NCBI GenBank assembly: GCA_947166105.1
Contig: CAMVCZ010000004.1
Coordinates: 1-64,000, forward strand
Source of the DNA: an uncultured Bacteroidales bacterium
GTDB lineage: Bacteria > Bacteroidota > Bacteroidia > Bacteroidales > F082
Reading direction: 5' to 3'
Length of the DNA stretch: 64,000 nt
Both the position numbers and the translations under genes were made by a program. The notes below the pieces were generated by a model. That model searched no databases and was not told the DNA's origin. It saw only the letters and a program-made list of their open reading frames with translations. Shown here piece after piece: positions 52,588 to 60,995 of the stretch (its first letter is position 1; each line of letters starts with the position of its first letter).

Positions 52588-53595
52588 TTATTCTTCATAC
52601 ACCACATGCAAGAGTAAATCGCCAACCATGCCGAGCGTGGTTTTGTCAATATGCTCAAGGTTGTCATTAATGGTGTGCCACACCTCGGGGAAGCATCCGT
52701 TGCTGCTGCTCGGTTGCAAGTCGATGATGTCAATAGTGGGAATGCCCGCGATTTGGTTCATCGGAATGTGATCGTCGCTGACCATTGCGCCCATTTCGTT
52801 GGTGAAATAAGGCCGATAGCCCAAATCATACGCCTTGCGCCAAACCTTGTTGCTCACCCATGCGGCATAGCCTTGCGAATAGTATTCTTTCGGGAAGTTG
52901 GGGTTGCTGCCGCCCACCATGTCCAAAAGGATGCCATAATAGGCCTTGTAGCCGTAAACATGCGGCGTTTTCGACCAATGCTGCGAGCCTAATGCCCAAT
53001 AATTGACACGGTCGTCATAAAACTTTTCGGCTTCCTCCTGATGCGGACCATAGTCCTCAAGGTCGAACAAAACGATGTCAACACCCAAATTCTCTGGCAA
53101 AGGCTGCAACCTGAACTGACGAGCACATTCAAGCAACACACCCACACCGCTGGCTCCATCGTTGGCACCATCAATGGGCTTGCGCATGTTGCTTTCGTCC
53201 ACATCGTGGTCGGCAAATGGACGTGAGTCCCAATGGGCGCAAAGCACAATGCGTTTCTTCGCCTCGGGATGGAACACCGCCACGATGTTCTTTCCATCGA
53301 TACCGTTGCCGTTGAACAATCGAGTCCTGAAATCTTGCACGATAACTGTGTCGGCGAAATCAGACAATTTCTCAGTAAGCCATTCAGCACACTTGGCATG
53401 GGCCTGAGTTTCAGGCACACGCGGGCCGAATTGGGTTTGCTTGGCAACGAACTGATAGGCCGAGTCGGCATTGAACTGCGGAATGGCTACAGTTTTCCTG
53501 GGTTTTTCGGTAGGTGTGTTTGTTTCTTTAGGCTCCTTGTTGCCACAAGAAGCAACTATCAGCAACAAGGCGATGACGATGAAAGTCCTTTTCAT
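52588..53595 (-). CDS. M28-family glutaminyl-peptide cyclotransferase-like lipoprotein
   Basis: 335 residues from ATG 53595. MKRTFIVIALLLIVASC gives lipobox Cys17. M28 zinc ligands are visible: HWDSRPFADHDVDESNM, GANDGASGVGVLLE, LFDLEDYGPHQ, ILLDMVGGSNP and SDDHIPMN. The EDYG motif and overall length match Bacteroidota glutaminyl cyclases more than aminopeptidases. Such enzymes turn N-terminal Gln of exported proteins into pyroglutamate. Many proteins in this window have Gln at mature position 1, which fits. An in-frame ATG at 53682 precedes the promoter (53616-53623) and is rejected. Confidence 0.88.
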   Translation of the reverse strand: MKRTFIVIALLLIVASCGNKEPKETNTPTEKPRKTVAIPQFNADSAYQFVAKQTQFGPRVPETQAHAKCAEWLTEKLSDFADTVIVQDFRTRLFNGNGIDGKNIVAVFHPEAKKRIVLCAHWDSRPFADHDVDESNMRKPIDGANDGASGVGVLLECARQFRLQPLPENLGVDIVLFDLEDYGPHQEEAEKFYDDRVNYWALGSQHWSKTPHVYGYKAYYGILLDMVGGSNPNFPKEYYSQGYAAWVSNKVWRKAYDLGYRPYFTNEMGAMVSDDHIPMNQIAGIPTIDIIDLQPSSSNGCFPEVWHTINDNLEHIDKTTLGMVGDLLLHVVYEE

Positions 53596-53615
53596 TTGAA
53601 TTGACAATTTGGCTG

Positions 53616-53623
53616 CAAAGGTA
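53616..53623 (-). promoter_or_regulatory. -7 element (TACCTTTG) of the M28 gene
   Basis: TAnnTTTG on the minus strand 20 bp before the ATG at 53595. Confidence 0.65.
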
Positions 53624-53646
53624 CAAATTAATGGCTTATGTGGAAT

Positions 53647-53676
53647 AAAAAAGGGCGACAACTTGCGTCGTCGCCC
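53647..53676 (-). terminator. Terminator of the Exb operon
   Basis: GGGCGAC (53653-53659) and GTCGCCC (53670-53676) form the stem; on the minus strand TTTTTT follows. Confidence 0.88.
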
Positions 53677-53699
53677 TCTCATTTCTGAACTAAACCAAG

Positions 53700-54167
53700 T
53701 TAGTTCTCCAAGGCGCTACCCTTCAGTGTCGTGTAGTTGATACGGAAGGCGCCCACCTTACGGAGTTCCTGCTTCACGTCGGTGACGACACCCATACGGG
53801 TCTCTTTGTGCACCTTCAGAGCAGTGGTCAGCAGGGGACGGTCGGCTTCGCTGCGCGAGTCACGTTCCTTCTGGATCCAGTCGGCGATGTCAGCCGTACG
53901 GGCGAAGGCGTCGTCCAACTGGATACGCGATTCGGTACCGAGTTTGGCGTCACGCGGTGGGCCGATGTAGATGGAGCTCACCAAAGCCTTGCGTTCGAGC
54001 TTTTGAATCTCTGTAGCCTTAGGCATGGCGGTTTTCACCTTTAGCTCGACGTCACGCATCGAAGTGGTGATCATGAAGAAGAATATCAACATGTAAACGA
54101 TGTCAGGCAGTGAAGAGGTGCTCACTTGCGGCACTTCCTTCTTTCCTTCTTTTCTGAATTTACCCAT
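53700..54167 (-). CDS. exbD: ExbD/TolR-family biopolymer transport protein (second copy)
   Basis: 155 residues. A single N-terminal membrane helix (LPDIVYMLIFFFMITTSM) carries the conserved Asp of the proton path; a periplasmic domain with KVHKETRMGVVTDVKQELR and AFRINYTTL follows. It is the last gene of the exbB-orf-exbD-exbD operon and forms the rotary motor that powers TonB-dependent uptake. Two divergent ExbD proteins are normal in Bacteroidota. Confidence 0.93.
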   Translation of the reverse strand: MGKFRKEGKKEVPQVSTSSLPDIVYMLIFFFMITTSMRDVELKVKTAMPKATEIQKLERKALVSSIYIGPPRDAKLGTESRIQLDDAFARTADIADWIQKERDSRSEADRPLLTTALKVHKETRMGVVTDVKQELRKVGAFRINYTTLKGSALEN

Positions 54168-54187
54168 ATCTTTATCCTCCTTAAGTT

Positions 54188-54748
54188 TTAGTACACAACG
54201 GGCTCGGCCTCGCTAACACGCACAGGCACGGCATCGTTGATAGCCTTGGTTTGATCTTCCGTGAGTTGGTCGAGGTGCTTGTGGAACTTCTTCCAAGCCA
54301 GGTCTTCCTTCATTTCATTGAAGGCGCGTGCCAACTCATTCTGCACACTGATATACATAGCATACGAGGTACCGCGGTCGTTCTGGAGGGAGATGACGCC
54401 CTTCGACATGAGCACATCGCCCACGAGGTCGAAGGTCTTGGTCTCCACTTCAGGAGCGGTCTCGTCGCCAGGACGGGGCGTCATGAAGCGTTTGGCTTCG
54501 TCCTTCAACAGACTGATGTCCATGGGACGGCCATTCACCAGCAGACGGTCGCTCTTGTTAACCATTACATTCATCACATTTCTTTCCTTGACCTTCACGT
54601 CCTCGTCGTTTTGCTCGACGGGAGGAGGCAGACGACGGGTGATACCGTAGTCCACGTCCATGGAAGTCGTCATCAGGAAGAAACACAACAGCAAGAATGC
54701 TATGTCAGCCTGCGAACTTGAATTGATTTCGGGAGTTTTTCTTGCCAT
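54188..54748 (-). CDS. exbD: ExbD/TolR-family biopolymer transport protein (first copy)
   Basis: 186 residues. Start MARKTPEINSSSQADIAFLL has the Asp of the ExbD helix; FFLMTTSMDVDYGITRRLPP leads to the periplasmic part, with VMVNKSDRLLVNGRPMDISL. About 30 residues longer than the second copy because of an insertion near 75-120. The 20-bp spacing to the next gene indicates co-transcription. Confidence 0.93.
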   Translation of the reverse strand: MARKTPEINSSSQADIAFLLLCFFLMTTSMDVDYGITRRLPPPVEQNDEDVKVKERNVMNVMVNKSDRLLVNGRPMDISLLKDEAKRFMTPRPGDETAPEVETKTFDLVGDVLMSKGVISLQNDRGTSYAMYISVQNELARAFNEMKEDLAWKKFHKHLDQLTEDQTKAINDAVPVRVSEAEPVVY

Positions 54749-54759
54749 GATGAAATGAT

Positions 54760-55191
54760 TTACTTTTTAACTGCCTTGTAGAGCACCGAGAACAGGATGG
54801 AGCAGATGGCTACTACAAGAGTGATATAGAAGGCATTAAGGCCGAATTCGACCCATCCGTTAGTCTTGCCTGAATAGGTAACTTCACCTGCTTGATAAGG
54901 CACGGAGAAGGCACCCTTCGACATAACATAAGCTACAACTGCAATAACAGCGATTGCAATGACCGCAATCAAGAGTTTCTTTCCCTTGACGCCTTTGACG
55001 GCGGCAGTGAAGACGACTGAGATCAATGCGATGACGATGCCAAGTATAATCAAGATGTAGCCCCAATTCAGGAATAAGTCGGTGCGGGCATCACTCTTGA
55101 GGTCGAGGTAGAAATAAACTGCCACAGCCACGGTGATCAATGCCAGCAGGCCAAATACCCATTTACCGATGTTTGAAAGCTTACTATTCAT
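54760..55191 (-). CDS. Four-helix membrane protein of the Exb operon
   Basis: 143 residues with four membrane helices (KWVFGLLALITVAVAVYFYL, GYILIILGIVIALISVVFTA, LIAVIAIAVIAVVAYVM, FYITLVVAICSILFSVLY). No enzyme motif is seen. A gene of this kind stands between exbB and exbD in many Bacteroidales, so a structural or assembly role in the motor is likely but unproven. Confidence 0.85.
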   Translation of the reverse strand: MNSKLSNIGKWVFGLLALITVAVAVYFYLDLKSDARTDLFLNWGYILIILGIVIALISVVFTAAVKGVKGKKLLIAVIAIAVIAVVAYVMSKGAFSVPYQAGEVTYSGKTNGWVEFGLNAFYITLVVAICSILFSVLYKAVKK

Positions 55192-55203
55192 GATTGATAC
55201 TGA

Positions 55204-56025
55204 TTATTTGTGGTATTTTGCAAGGATGTCCATGAACGAGATGGAAGCGTCTTCCATGTCGTTGACGATGCTTTCGATTTTGGAAGCGATGAAGTTGAAG
55301 AACACTTGAAGGATGATAGCGGCGATCAGACCGAACACGGTGGTCAACAGAGCGACCTTCATACCGGAGGCAACGACCGTCGGGCTCATATCACCAGCAG
55401 CGGCGATGTCGTCGAAGGCCTGGATCATACCGACAACAGTACCCATAAATCCGAACATAGGAGCAAGGCTGATGCAGAGGCCAACCCAGCTCAGGCCGCT
55501 TTCGAGCTTGCCGCCAGCAACGGAACCGTAGGAAACGATGGATTTCTCAACCTCATCTAACGATTGGCCGTCCTGATAACGGATAAGACCTTGGGTGAAG
55601 ATGCTGGCCACGGGGCCACGGGTGTCTTTGCAGAGCTTTTTGGCACCTTCAACGTCGCCACTCTTCATCTTGGCTTCGATGCCAGCCAAAAGTTTCTTTG
55701 AATTGGCGGAGGCCAAAGTCAGATAAATGATTCTCTCAATGGAGATGGCCATACCGATAAGGAGGATGACCAACACGATGCCCATGAAGCCAGGGCCGCC
55801 ATCGATGAACTGTTTCTTGATGGATTCGCGGAAAGTGACAGGAGCGGCCTCGTTTTGGACAGGGGCTGCTTGTTCGACGGTCTCCACTGGAGCGGGAGTC
55901 TGTTCAGGAGCAACGGTCTGCTCCGTTTGCTCGGTTTGCGCTTGCTCTTCTTGAGCAACGACGAGATTGCTGACGCCAAAGGTGAAAAGGCCAGCAACCA
56001 TGAGGAAAGCAATTAATTTTTTCAT
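55204..56025 (-). CDS. exbB: ExbB/TolQ/MotA-family proton channel
   Basis: 273 residues. An N-terminal signal-like segment ends VVAQ and is followed by a low-complexity Gln/Glu/Pro/Ala linker (about 25-65). Three membrane helices then follow (GIVLVILLIGMAISIERIIY; SGLSWVGLCISLAPMFGFMG; VALLTTVFGLIAAIILQVFF) with the cytoplasmic loop GVAGGKLESG type between. It heads the operon for energising outer-membrane TonB-dependent transport. The extended periplasmic linker is larger than in E. coli ExbB. Confidence 0.94.
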   Translation of the reverse strand: MKKLIAFLMVAGLFTFGVSNLVVAQEEQAQTEQTEQTVAPEQTPAPVETVEQAAPVQNEAAPVTFRESIKKQFIDGGPGFMGIVLVILLIGMAISIERIIYLTLASANSKKLLAGIEAKMKSGDVEGAKKLCKDTRGPVASIFTQGLIRYQDGQSLDEVEKSIVSYGSVAGGKLESGLSWVGLCISLAPMFGFMGTVVGMIQAFDDIAAAGDMSPTVVASGMKVALLTTVFGLIAAIILQVFFNFIASKIESIVNDMEDASISFMDILAKYHK

Positions 56026-56097
56026 AGTTGAGTTTAAATGTTTGATTATTACTTTGTTGAATTACTTTGTTCTGATGAAACAATCATTACTTTTCTG

Positions 56098-56185
56098 CGG
56101 AGAGAGCGGGATTCGAACCCGCGGTACCCTTTTGGAGTACACACACTTTCCAGGCGTGCTCCTTAAACCACTCGGACATCTCTCC
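56098..56185 (-). tRNA. tRNA-Ser (anticodon GGA)
   Basis: 88 nt class II tRNA. Acceptor GGAGAGA/TCTCTCC with discriminator G; anticodon stem-loop CACGC-CTGGAAA-GTGTG (anticodon GGA); long variable arm with GTACTCCAAAAGGGTAC; T arm GCGGGTTCGAATCCCGC. CCA is not encoded. Confidence 0.96.
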
Positions 56186-56309
56186 TGTGCTTGCCTAACC
56201 CCTCAACCTTATCTGAAATCGTTGCCAAAAGTACAACATTTTTTGATTGACAAAGCAAAAATATTTGATTTTTTATTGCATTAAATACTCAATTGCTTGA
56301 ATCATAGCG

Positions 56310-57344
56310 TCAAACGGTCATTTCGCCACGGATGGAAATTTGCAGGATTTCGATAATTCGGGCCTTCGTAAGTCCTTCACCGATGAGATACATGAGTTTG
56401 GCAACGGCAGCCTCGGTGGTCATGTCGTAGCCGCTGATGACCCCGATGCGGGCCATGTCGAGGCTGGTTTCGTAACGTCCCATCTCCACCGAACCGGCTT
56501 TGCATTGGGTGATGTTGAGTATGATAAGTCCTCCCTCGATGGCCTCCTTGAGCGCATTGAGGAACCATCCTTCGGTGGTGGCGTTGCCCGACCCGAAGGT
56601 TTCCAACACCAACGCTTTCAGGTTGGGAGTCTTCATCACATGGCGCACGAAGTCCTCTGAAATGCCCGGGAAGAGTTTCAAAATGCCCACGTTGCGGTCC
56701 ATCTTTGTGTGTACCTTCAGTTTCTTGAAGTTGGGCTTCAGAATCCGTTCCTTATTATATTTAATGTGTATGCCCACGTCGGCGAGGTTGGGATAGTTCG
56801 ACGAGATGAAAGCATTGAAGTTTTCCGCATTGAACTTGGTGGCGCGGTTGCCGCGTAGCAGTTGGTTCTGGAAAAAAATGCTCACTTCTGGCACAATGGG
56901 CGTGTCGTCGTCCTTGGCGGCGGCAATCTCAACGGCTGCGAGGAAGTTTTCGCGACCGTCGCTGCGCACCATGCCCATTGGCAGTTGCGAGCCAGTCAAA
57001 ACCACGGGCTTGTTGAGGTTTTCAAGCATGAAACTGAGGGCCGAGGCGGTGTAGGCCATCGTATCAGAGCCGTGAAGCACCACAAAACCATCGTAATGCT
57101 CATATTCTTCCCCGATTTTGGTCGCGAGGCGAATCCAGAAGTCGGGCGACATGTTCGACGAGTCAATTAGCGGGTCAAAACTATAGAAATCAATCTGATA
57201 GCCGAAATTCTTCAGCACGGGCAGATGGACATAGATGTTGTCGAAATCGAAAGGCACCAAGGCTCCCGTCTTGGAGTCTTGCATCATGCCGATGGTGCCG
57301 CCCGTATAAAGCACCAATATGGAAATCTCTTCGTTGCTTTGCAT
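56310..57344 (-). CDS. ansA: Type I (cytoplasmic) L-asparaginase
   Basis: 344 residues without signal peptide. Active-site threonines are in LYTGGTIGMM and VVLHGSDTMAYTASAL; VVLTGSQLPMG follows. Lack of a leader and the length fit the cytoplasmic AnsA type. It hydrolyses asparagine to aspartate and ammonia. Transcribed from a -7 element TACTTTTG (57367-57374), divergent from trmO. Confidence 0.94.
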   Translation of the reverse strand: MQSNEEISILVLYTGGTIGMMQDSKTGALVPFDFDNIYVHLPVLKNFGYQIDFYSFDPLIDSSNMSPDFWIRLATKIGEEYEHYDGFVVLHGSDTMAYTASALSFMLENLNKPVVLTGSQLPMGMVRSDGRENFLAAVEIAAAKDDDTPIVPEVSIFFQNQLLRGNRATKFNAENFNAFISSNYPNLADVGIHIKYNKERILKPNFKKLKVHTKMDRNVGILKLFPGISEDFVRHVMKTPNLKALVLETFGSGNATTEGWFLNALKEAIEGGLIILNITQCKAGSVEMGRYETSLDMARIGVISGYDMTTEAAVAKLMYLIGEGLTKARIIEILQISIRGEMTV

Positions 57345-57366
57345 GACAAACGTTTTTTTGCGGCGG

Positions 57367-57414
57367 CAAAAGTAAGGCTTTTTTTGGCTTGCACTACAAA
57401 ATGCGTTATTTTTG
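57367..57414. promoter_or_regulatory. Divergent ansA and trmO promoters
   Basis: Minus: TACTTTTG (57367-57374) for ansA. Plus: TTTG (57383-57386), 20-bp spacer, TATTTTTG (57407-57414) for trmO. The plus -7 ends 4 bp before the trmO ATG, so trmO mRNA is predicted to be leaderless. Confidence 0.7.
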
Positions 57415-57418
57415 CGGC

Positions 57419-58084
57419 ATGAAAACCATCGCCCGCATCCACACCGATTTCCCGACCAAGTTCGGCATTCCGCGCCAAAGCGGTATCATCCCCTCATTGA
57501 TAGGCCGCATCGTGTTTGAACCCGACTACCGCAACGCCGAGGCGGTGCGTGGATTGGAGGATTTTTCGCACATTTGGCTGCTTTGGGAGTTTTCGCAGGC
57601 CATGCGCGACACTTGGTCGCCGACGGTGCGTCCGCCGCGTTTGGGGGGCAATGTGCGCAAGGGTGTTTTCGCCACGCGCTCACCCTTCCGGCCTAATCCC
57701 ATCGGGCTTTCGTCGGTGCGTTTGGAAAGCATCGAAATTGACCCGAAACTTGGCCCCGTGATTTATGTTTCGGGCGCGGATTTGATGGACGGCACCCCGA
57801 TTTACGACATCAAGCCCTACATCGCCTACACCGATAGTCATCCCGATGCCGTCAGCGGATTTGCCTCAAAACCAACAGAATATCTTTTGGAAGTGGATTT
57901 TTCGGAGGCTTTGCTCGAAAAAGTTGACCCTGAGCAGCGCGAAAGCCTCATCGAAGTGCTTGCCCACGACCCGCGTCCGCAATATCACGCCGACCCTGAA
58001 AGGGTTTACGGAATGGAATTTGGCGGGATGGAGGTGAAGTTCAAGGTGAATAATGATTTGCTTACCGTTTTGGAAATCAACTGA
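57419..58084 (+). CDS. trmO: tRNA (N6-threonylcarbamoyladenosine37-N6)-methyltransferase
   Basis: 221 residues. TrmO/UPF0066 family marks: IARIHTDFPTKFGIPRQSG, then IVFEP, EDFSHIWLLWEFSQA, and FATRSPFRPNPIGLSSVRLE (SAM-binding loop). It methylates t6A37 in tRNA-Thr. The start at 57419 was chosen because the first conserved residues follow at once; the in-frame ATG at 57389 lies upstream of the -7 element. Confidence 0.94.
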   Translation: MKTIARIHTDFPTKFGIPRQSGIIPSLIGRIVFEPDYRNAEAVRGLEDFSHIWLLWEFSQAMRDTWSPTVRPPRLGGNVRKGVFATRSPFRPNPIGLSSVRLESIEIDPKLGPVIYVSGADLMDGTPIYDIKPYIAYTDSHPDAVSGFASKPTEYLLEVDFSEALLEKVDPEQRESLIEVLAHDPRPQYHADPERVYGMEFGGMEVKFKVNNDLLTVLEIN

Positions 58085-58089
58085 TTCCT

Positions 58090-59556
58090 TCATCGATACG
58101 ACTGTCCCTTCACTGCTGGCTTGAGATAGGCCGGACGGAAGGAAATGTCCAAACGCCTCACCTTTACGGAGGAAGTCGAGGGATTGTAAACGAAAATCTT
58201 GGTTTGCCCGGCCTCGCGGAAAGTGGAGTCAAGGGGCAAGGCGAAAGTGGCGAAATCCCACTGCCCAATGCTTTGAAGTTGCGGGGCAATATCATAATAA
58301 GTGCTGACTTTGCCTTGTTCCACGTTTTTCTCGATGACAAGTTGGGCATCGTTCAAAGTGTCGGGCTGGAACATCTCAATGGCGATGTTCACCATGCCCC
58401 AATCGGGTTGAAGACTATCAGCAGGCAAGATAAGCGTCTGACTGTAAGGCCTTTCAACATCCAATACATCTTCTGAATTTTCGAAGCAATAATGCCCTGC
58501 CTCATATTGCAGCAAACCAAAATCTTGATAATCATTCGGATAATTCTTGCGTAATGCTTGCGCGACATGTCGGGCAATGATGCCTCGACCCTCGCCATAG
58601 TAATGCTCCGTAGTCCAGTCTTGGTCGATGAAATTCACATCGCGAACCAAGTCCAAATTGTCAACAACCGTTACATCTTCCTGAGTGTCATAGCGTTGCA
58701 TCAGATAGTCACGATTCCGTTTCATCAAGAACAACAAATCCTTGCCTACCAGTTCGTTGGCTTTGTCTACGTTTTCGGCCATCAGATTGAACACCAAATG
58801 CCAACCCCTTTCGCGGCACAAGTCGACAATGGCATCAAAGTCCTTGATGCGCGGGTTGTCGTCATGGATTTGGAAGGCGTAACTCTTGATGTAATGGCAT
58901 GCCAATTCGGTGAGTTGCTGGTCGCGTTGGCCGTCGAAGCCATGCCAGCCGCCCCAAGCCATCGCCGAATCCCATTGATGGGCGTTGGTCCACTCGAAAT
59001 CGTATGGGAAATTGAGCGGGTCTTTTTTCCAATGCTTCTGTGTAATCGCATCCCATTCCTCCTCGCTGCGAATCGGGTATGCCTTGAAAGCCAGCAAGAA
59101 ACGGTTCACCAATGGAGGATAATCCTGCAACAGCACGATTTGTTTCCGAAGTGCCGTTTCGAGGCGAGAGTAAATCCATCCGGCATCGAAAGAACGGAGG
59201 TTCATGGTCACTATCACGGTCTCAACAGGGGCGTCCTCCGGCAACTGTTTCAGCATATAATAATAAGTTTGCGCATGTGATGCGCTTTTGGTCATGTCGC
59301 CCAAGCGCACGGTCGGGAAGTAGGCCGAAATCATTGCGCTGATTTTCCTGTGGTCGCTTTCAGCAAAGCCGTAAGTGTTGTTCGACGACTCGCCCAAATA
59401 AACCACTTGACAACTGTCGGCCACCACCTGACGAGGCAACTCAATAATGTCGGAATGTTCCAACAAGTCCTTCTCGAAGAACCATTTGGAATAGACCCAA
59501 TTCATGGCCACAAGCAGCACTGCAACGATTCCTATGCGTATCAACAACTTCTTCAT
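58090..59556 (-). CDS. SGNH-hydrolase-like/DltD-like membrane-anchored protein, partner of AlgI
   Basis: 488 residues. One N-terminal membrane anchor (LLIRIGIVAVLLVAMNWVYS) and an extracytoplasmic part with a GDSL-like nucleophile block VVYLGESSNNTYGF and a possible D-x-x-H near DQDWTTEHYYGEG. These fit SGNH enzymes that partner membrane-bound O-acyltransferases, as AlgJ/AlgX or DltD do. It follows the AlgI-like gene with 2 bp. The last 110 residues form a beta-rich domain (MVNIAIEMFQPDTLNDAQLV) that may bind carbohydrate. Assignment rests on motifs and context. Confidence 0.75.
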   Translation of the reverse strand: MKKLLIRIGIVAVLLVAMNWVYSKWFFEKDLLEHSDIIELPRQVVADSCQVVYLGESSNNTYGFAESDHRKISAMISAYFPTVRLGDMTKSASHAQTYYYMLKQLPEDAPVETVIVTMNLRSFDAGWIYSRLETALRKQIVLLQDYPPLVNRFLLAFKAYPIRSEEEWDAITQKHWKKDPLNFPYDFEWTNAHQWDSAMAWGGWHGFDGQRDQQLTELACHYIKSYAFQIHDDNPRIKDFDAIVDLCRERGWHLVFNLMAENVDKANELVGKDLLFLMKRNRDYLMQRYDTQEDVTVVDNLDLVRDVNFIDQDWTTEHYYGEGRGIIARHVAQALRKNYPNDYQDFGLLQYEAGHYCFENSEDVLDVERPYSQTLILPADSLQPDWGMVNIAIEMFQPDTLNDAQLVIEKNVEQGKVSTYYDIAPQLQSIGQWDFATFALPLDSTFREAGQTKIFVYNPSTSSVKVRRLDISFRPAYLKPAVKGQSYR

Positions 59557-59558
59557 GG

Positions 59559-60977
59559 TCAGAACTGGAAATAGATGAACGGGAAACTATTGACACTCGA
59601 ACACGCAATGATGAGGAAGATGAGCAAGGCATAAACCAACCATCTGACAATCATCGGCTTGCCTTCGCACCACGCATCGAAGCGGGTGTTGAACAACAGC
59701 AAGTCGGAGAGGATGAACAGGGCGAGATAGAGCCAAACTTCCTGCTTGACGGCCAAACTTTGTCCACCGCCGAAATTACTGACTGCCGCCGCAAAAATGT
59801 CGCGCATGTTGGCGAAATCGGTGGCACGGAACATCACCCAAAACAGCGTAACCAACACGAAAGTCTTGGCGATGCGAAGCGCGTCAAGACTGATACTCAG
59901 CCACTTGGAGTTTGGCTCCTTGTAAGGGAATCGGTTGCGCAAGGCCTTTTCAACGATGTGCAACAAACCATGTGCGAAGCCCCAAAACAGGAATGTCCAT
60001 GCCGCGCCGTGCCAAATGCCGCTCAACACGAAGACAACCAAAATATTGAACGCCCATCGTCCAAACTTCACCCGACTGCCGCCCAACGGGAAATACACAT
60101 AGTCGCGGAACCAAGTGGAAAGCGAGATGTGCCAACGGTGCCAAAACTCGGCAATGTTCTTGGCCAAATAGGGCGTGCGGAAGTTGTCGCTGATGTCGAA
60201 ACCCATCAACTTCGCGCTACCCAATGCAATGGTGGAATAGCCGAAGAAGTCGCAGTAAATCTGGAAACTGTAGAATGCCATGGCCAGCATGACGCTCCAC
60301 GAATTGTATTCCGCTGGATTCGCGTACACCTCATCGACATAGGCGCCCAAATGGTCGGCTACCACCATCTTGATGAACAAGCCGAACAGGATGAGCCTCA
60401 TGCCTTTGGAGATGTTCTCGTAGCGGAAATCCTTGTGTTCGTGCAGTTGGCGCAAAAGGTTGCCCGGTCGTTCAATCGGGCCGGTGACCAATTGCGGGAA
60501 AAACATCACATAGAGCGAATAGTAACCGAAGTGCCGCTCCGCCTTTTGGTGGCCGCGATACACCTCGATCACATAACTCATGCTCTGGAACGTGTGGAAC
60601 GACAAACCGATGGGGAGGATGATGTTCACCGAAGTGCGCACATCCAACCCCAACTTTTGACAAAGCCACACGAAATTGTCGTTAATGAAGCCTAAATATT
60701 TGAAAATGAACAGCACCAGCAAGGTTGAAACCACGCTGATGACGAGGAAAGTCTTCTTCTTTTTGGGTTCGTCGGCATGTTTTTCCATCAAAATGCCCGC
60801 CGAATAGTCGATGATGATGGTGACAAGCAAAATGAGGATGTACTTGGGCACAAACCACATGTAGAACACGCAACTTGCAGCCAGCAGCATCAGCCAACGC
60901 GCCTTTTGTGGCAGCAGGTAGAACAGCAGCACCACAATGGGCAGAAAGATGACGAACTCTATGGAGTTGAAGACCAT
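59559..60977 (-). CDS. AlgI-family membrane-bound O-acyltransferase
   Basis: 472 residues, about 10-12 membrane helices. MBOAT signatures: SFHTFQSMSYVIEVYRG, ERPGNLLRQL, and EFWHRWHISLSTWFRDYVYF with the invariant His of GIWHGAAWTFLFWG. It moves acyl groups across the inner membrane to an exported polysaccharide. It sits between Omp28 and the SGNH-like partner, the usual pairing of an acyl-transfer module. Confidence 0.94.
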   Translation of the reverse strand: MVFNSIEFVIFLPIVVLLFYLLPQKARWLMLLAASCVFYMWFVPKYILILLVTIIIDYSAGILMEKHADEPKKKKTFLVISVVSTLLVLFIFKYLGFINDNFVWLCQKLGLDVRTSVNIILPIGLSFHTFQSMSYVIEVYRGHQKAERHFGYYSLYVMFFPQLVTGPIERPGNLLRQLHEHKDFRYENISKGMRLILFGLFIKMVVADHLGAYVDEVYANPAEYNSWSVMLAMAFYSFQIYCDFFGYSTIALGSAKLMGFDISDNFRTPYLAKNIAEFWHRWHISLSTWFRDYVYFPLGGSRVKFGRWAFNILVVFVLSGIWHGAAWTFLFWGFAHGLLHIVEKALRNRFPYKEPNSKWLSISLDALRIAKTFVLVTLFWVMFRATDFANMRDIFAAAVSNFGGGQSLAVKQEVWLYLALFILSDLLLFNTRFDAWCEGKPMIVRWLVYALLIFLIIACSSVNSFPFIYFQF

Positions 60978-60995
60978 AAAAACCTCAGTATCAGG

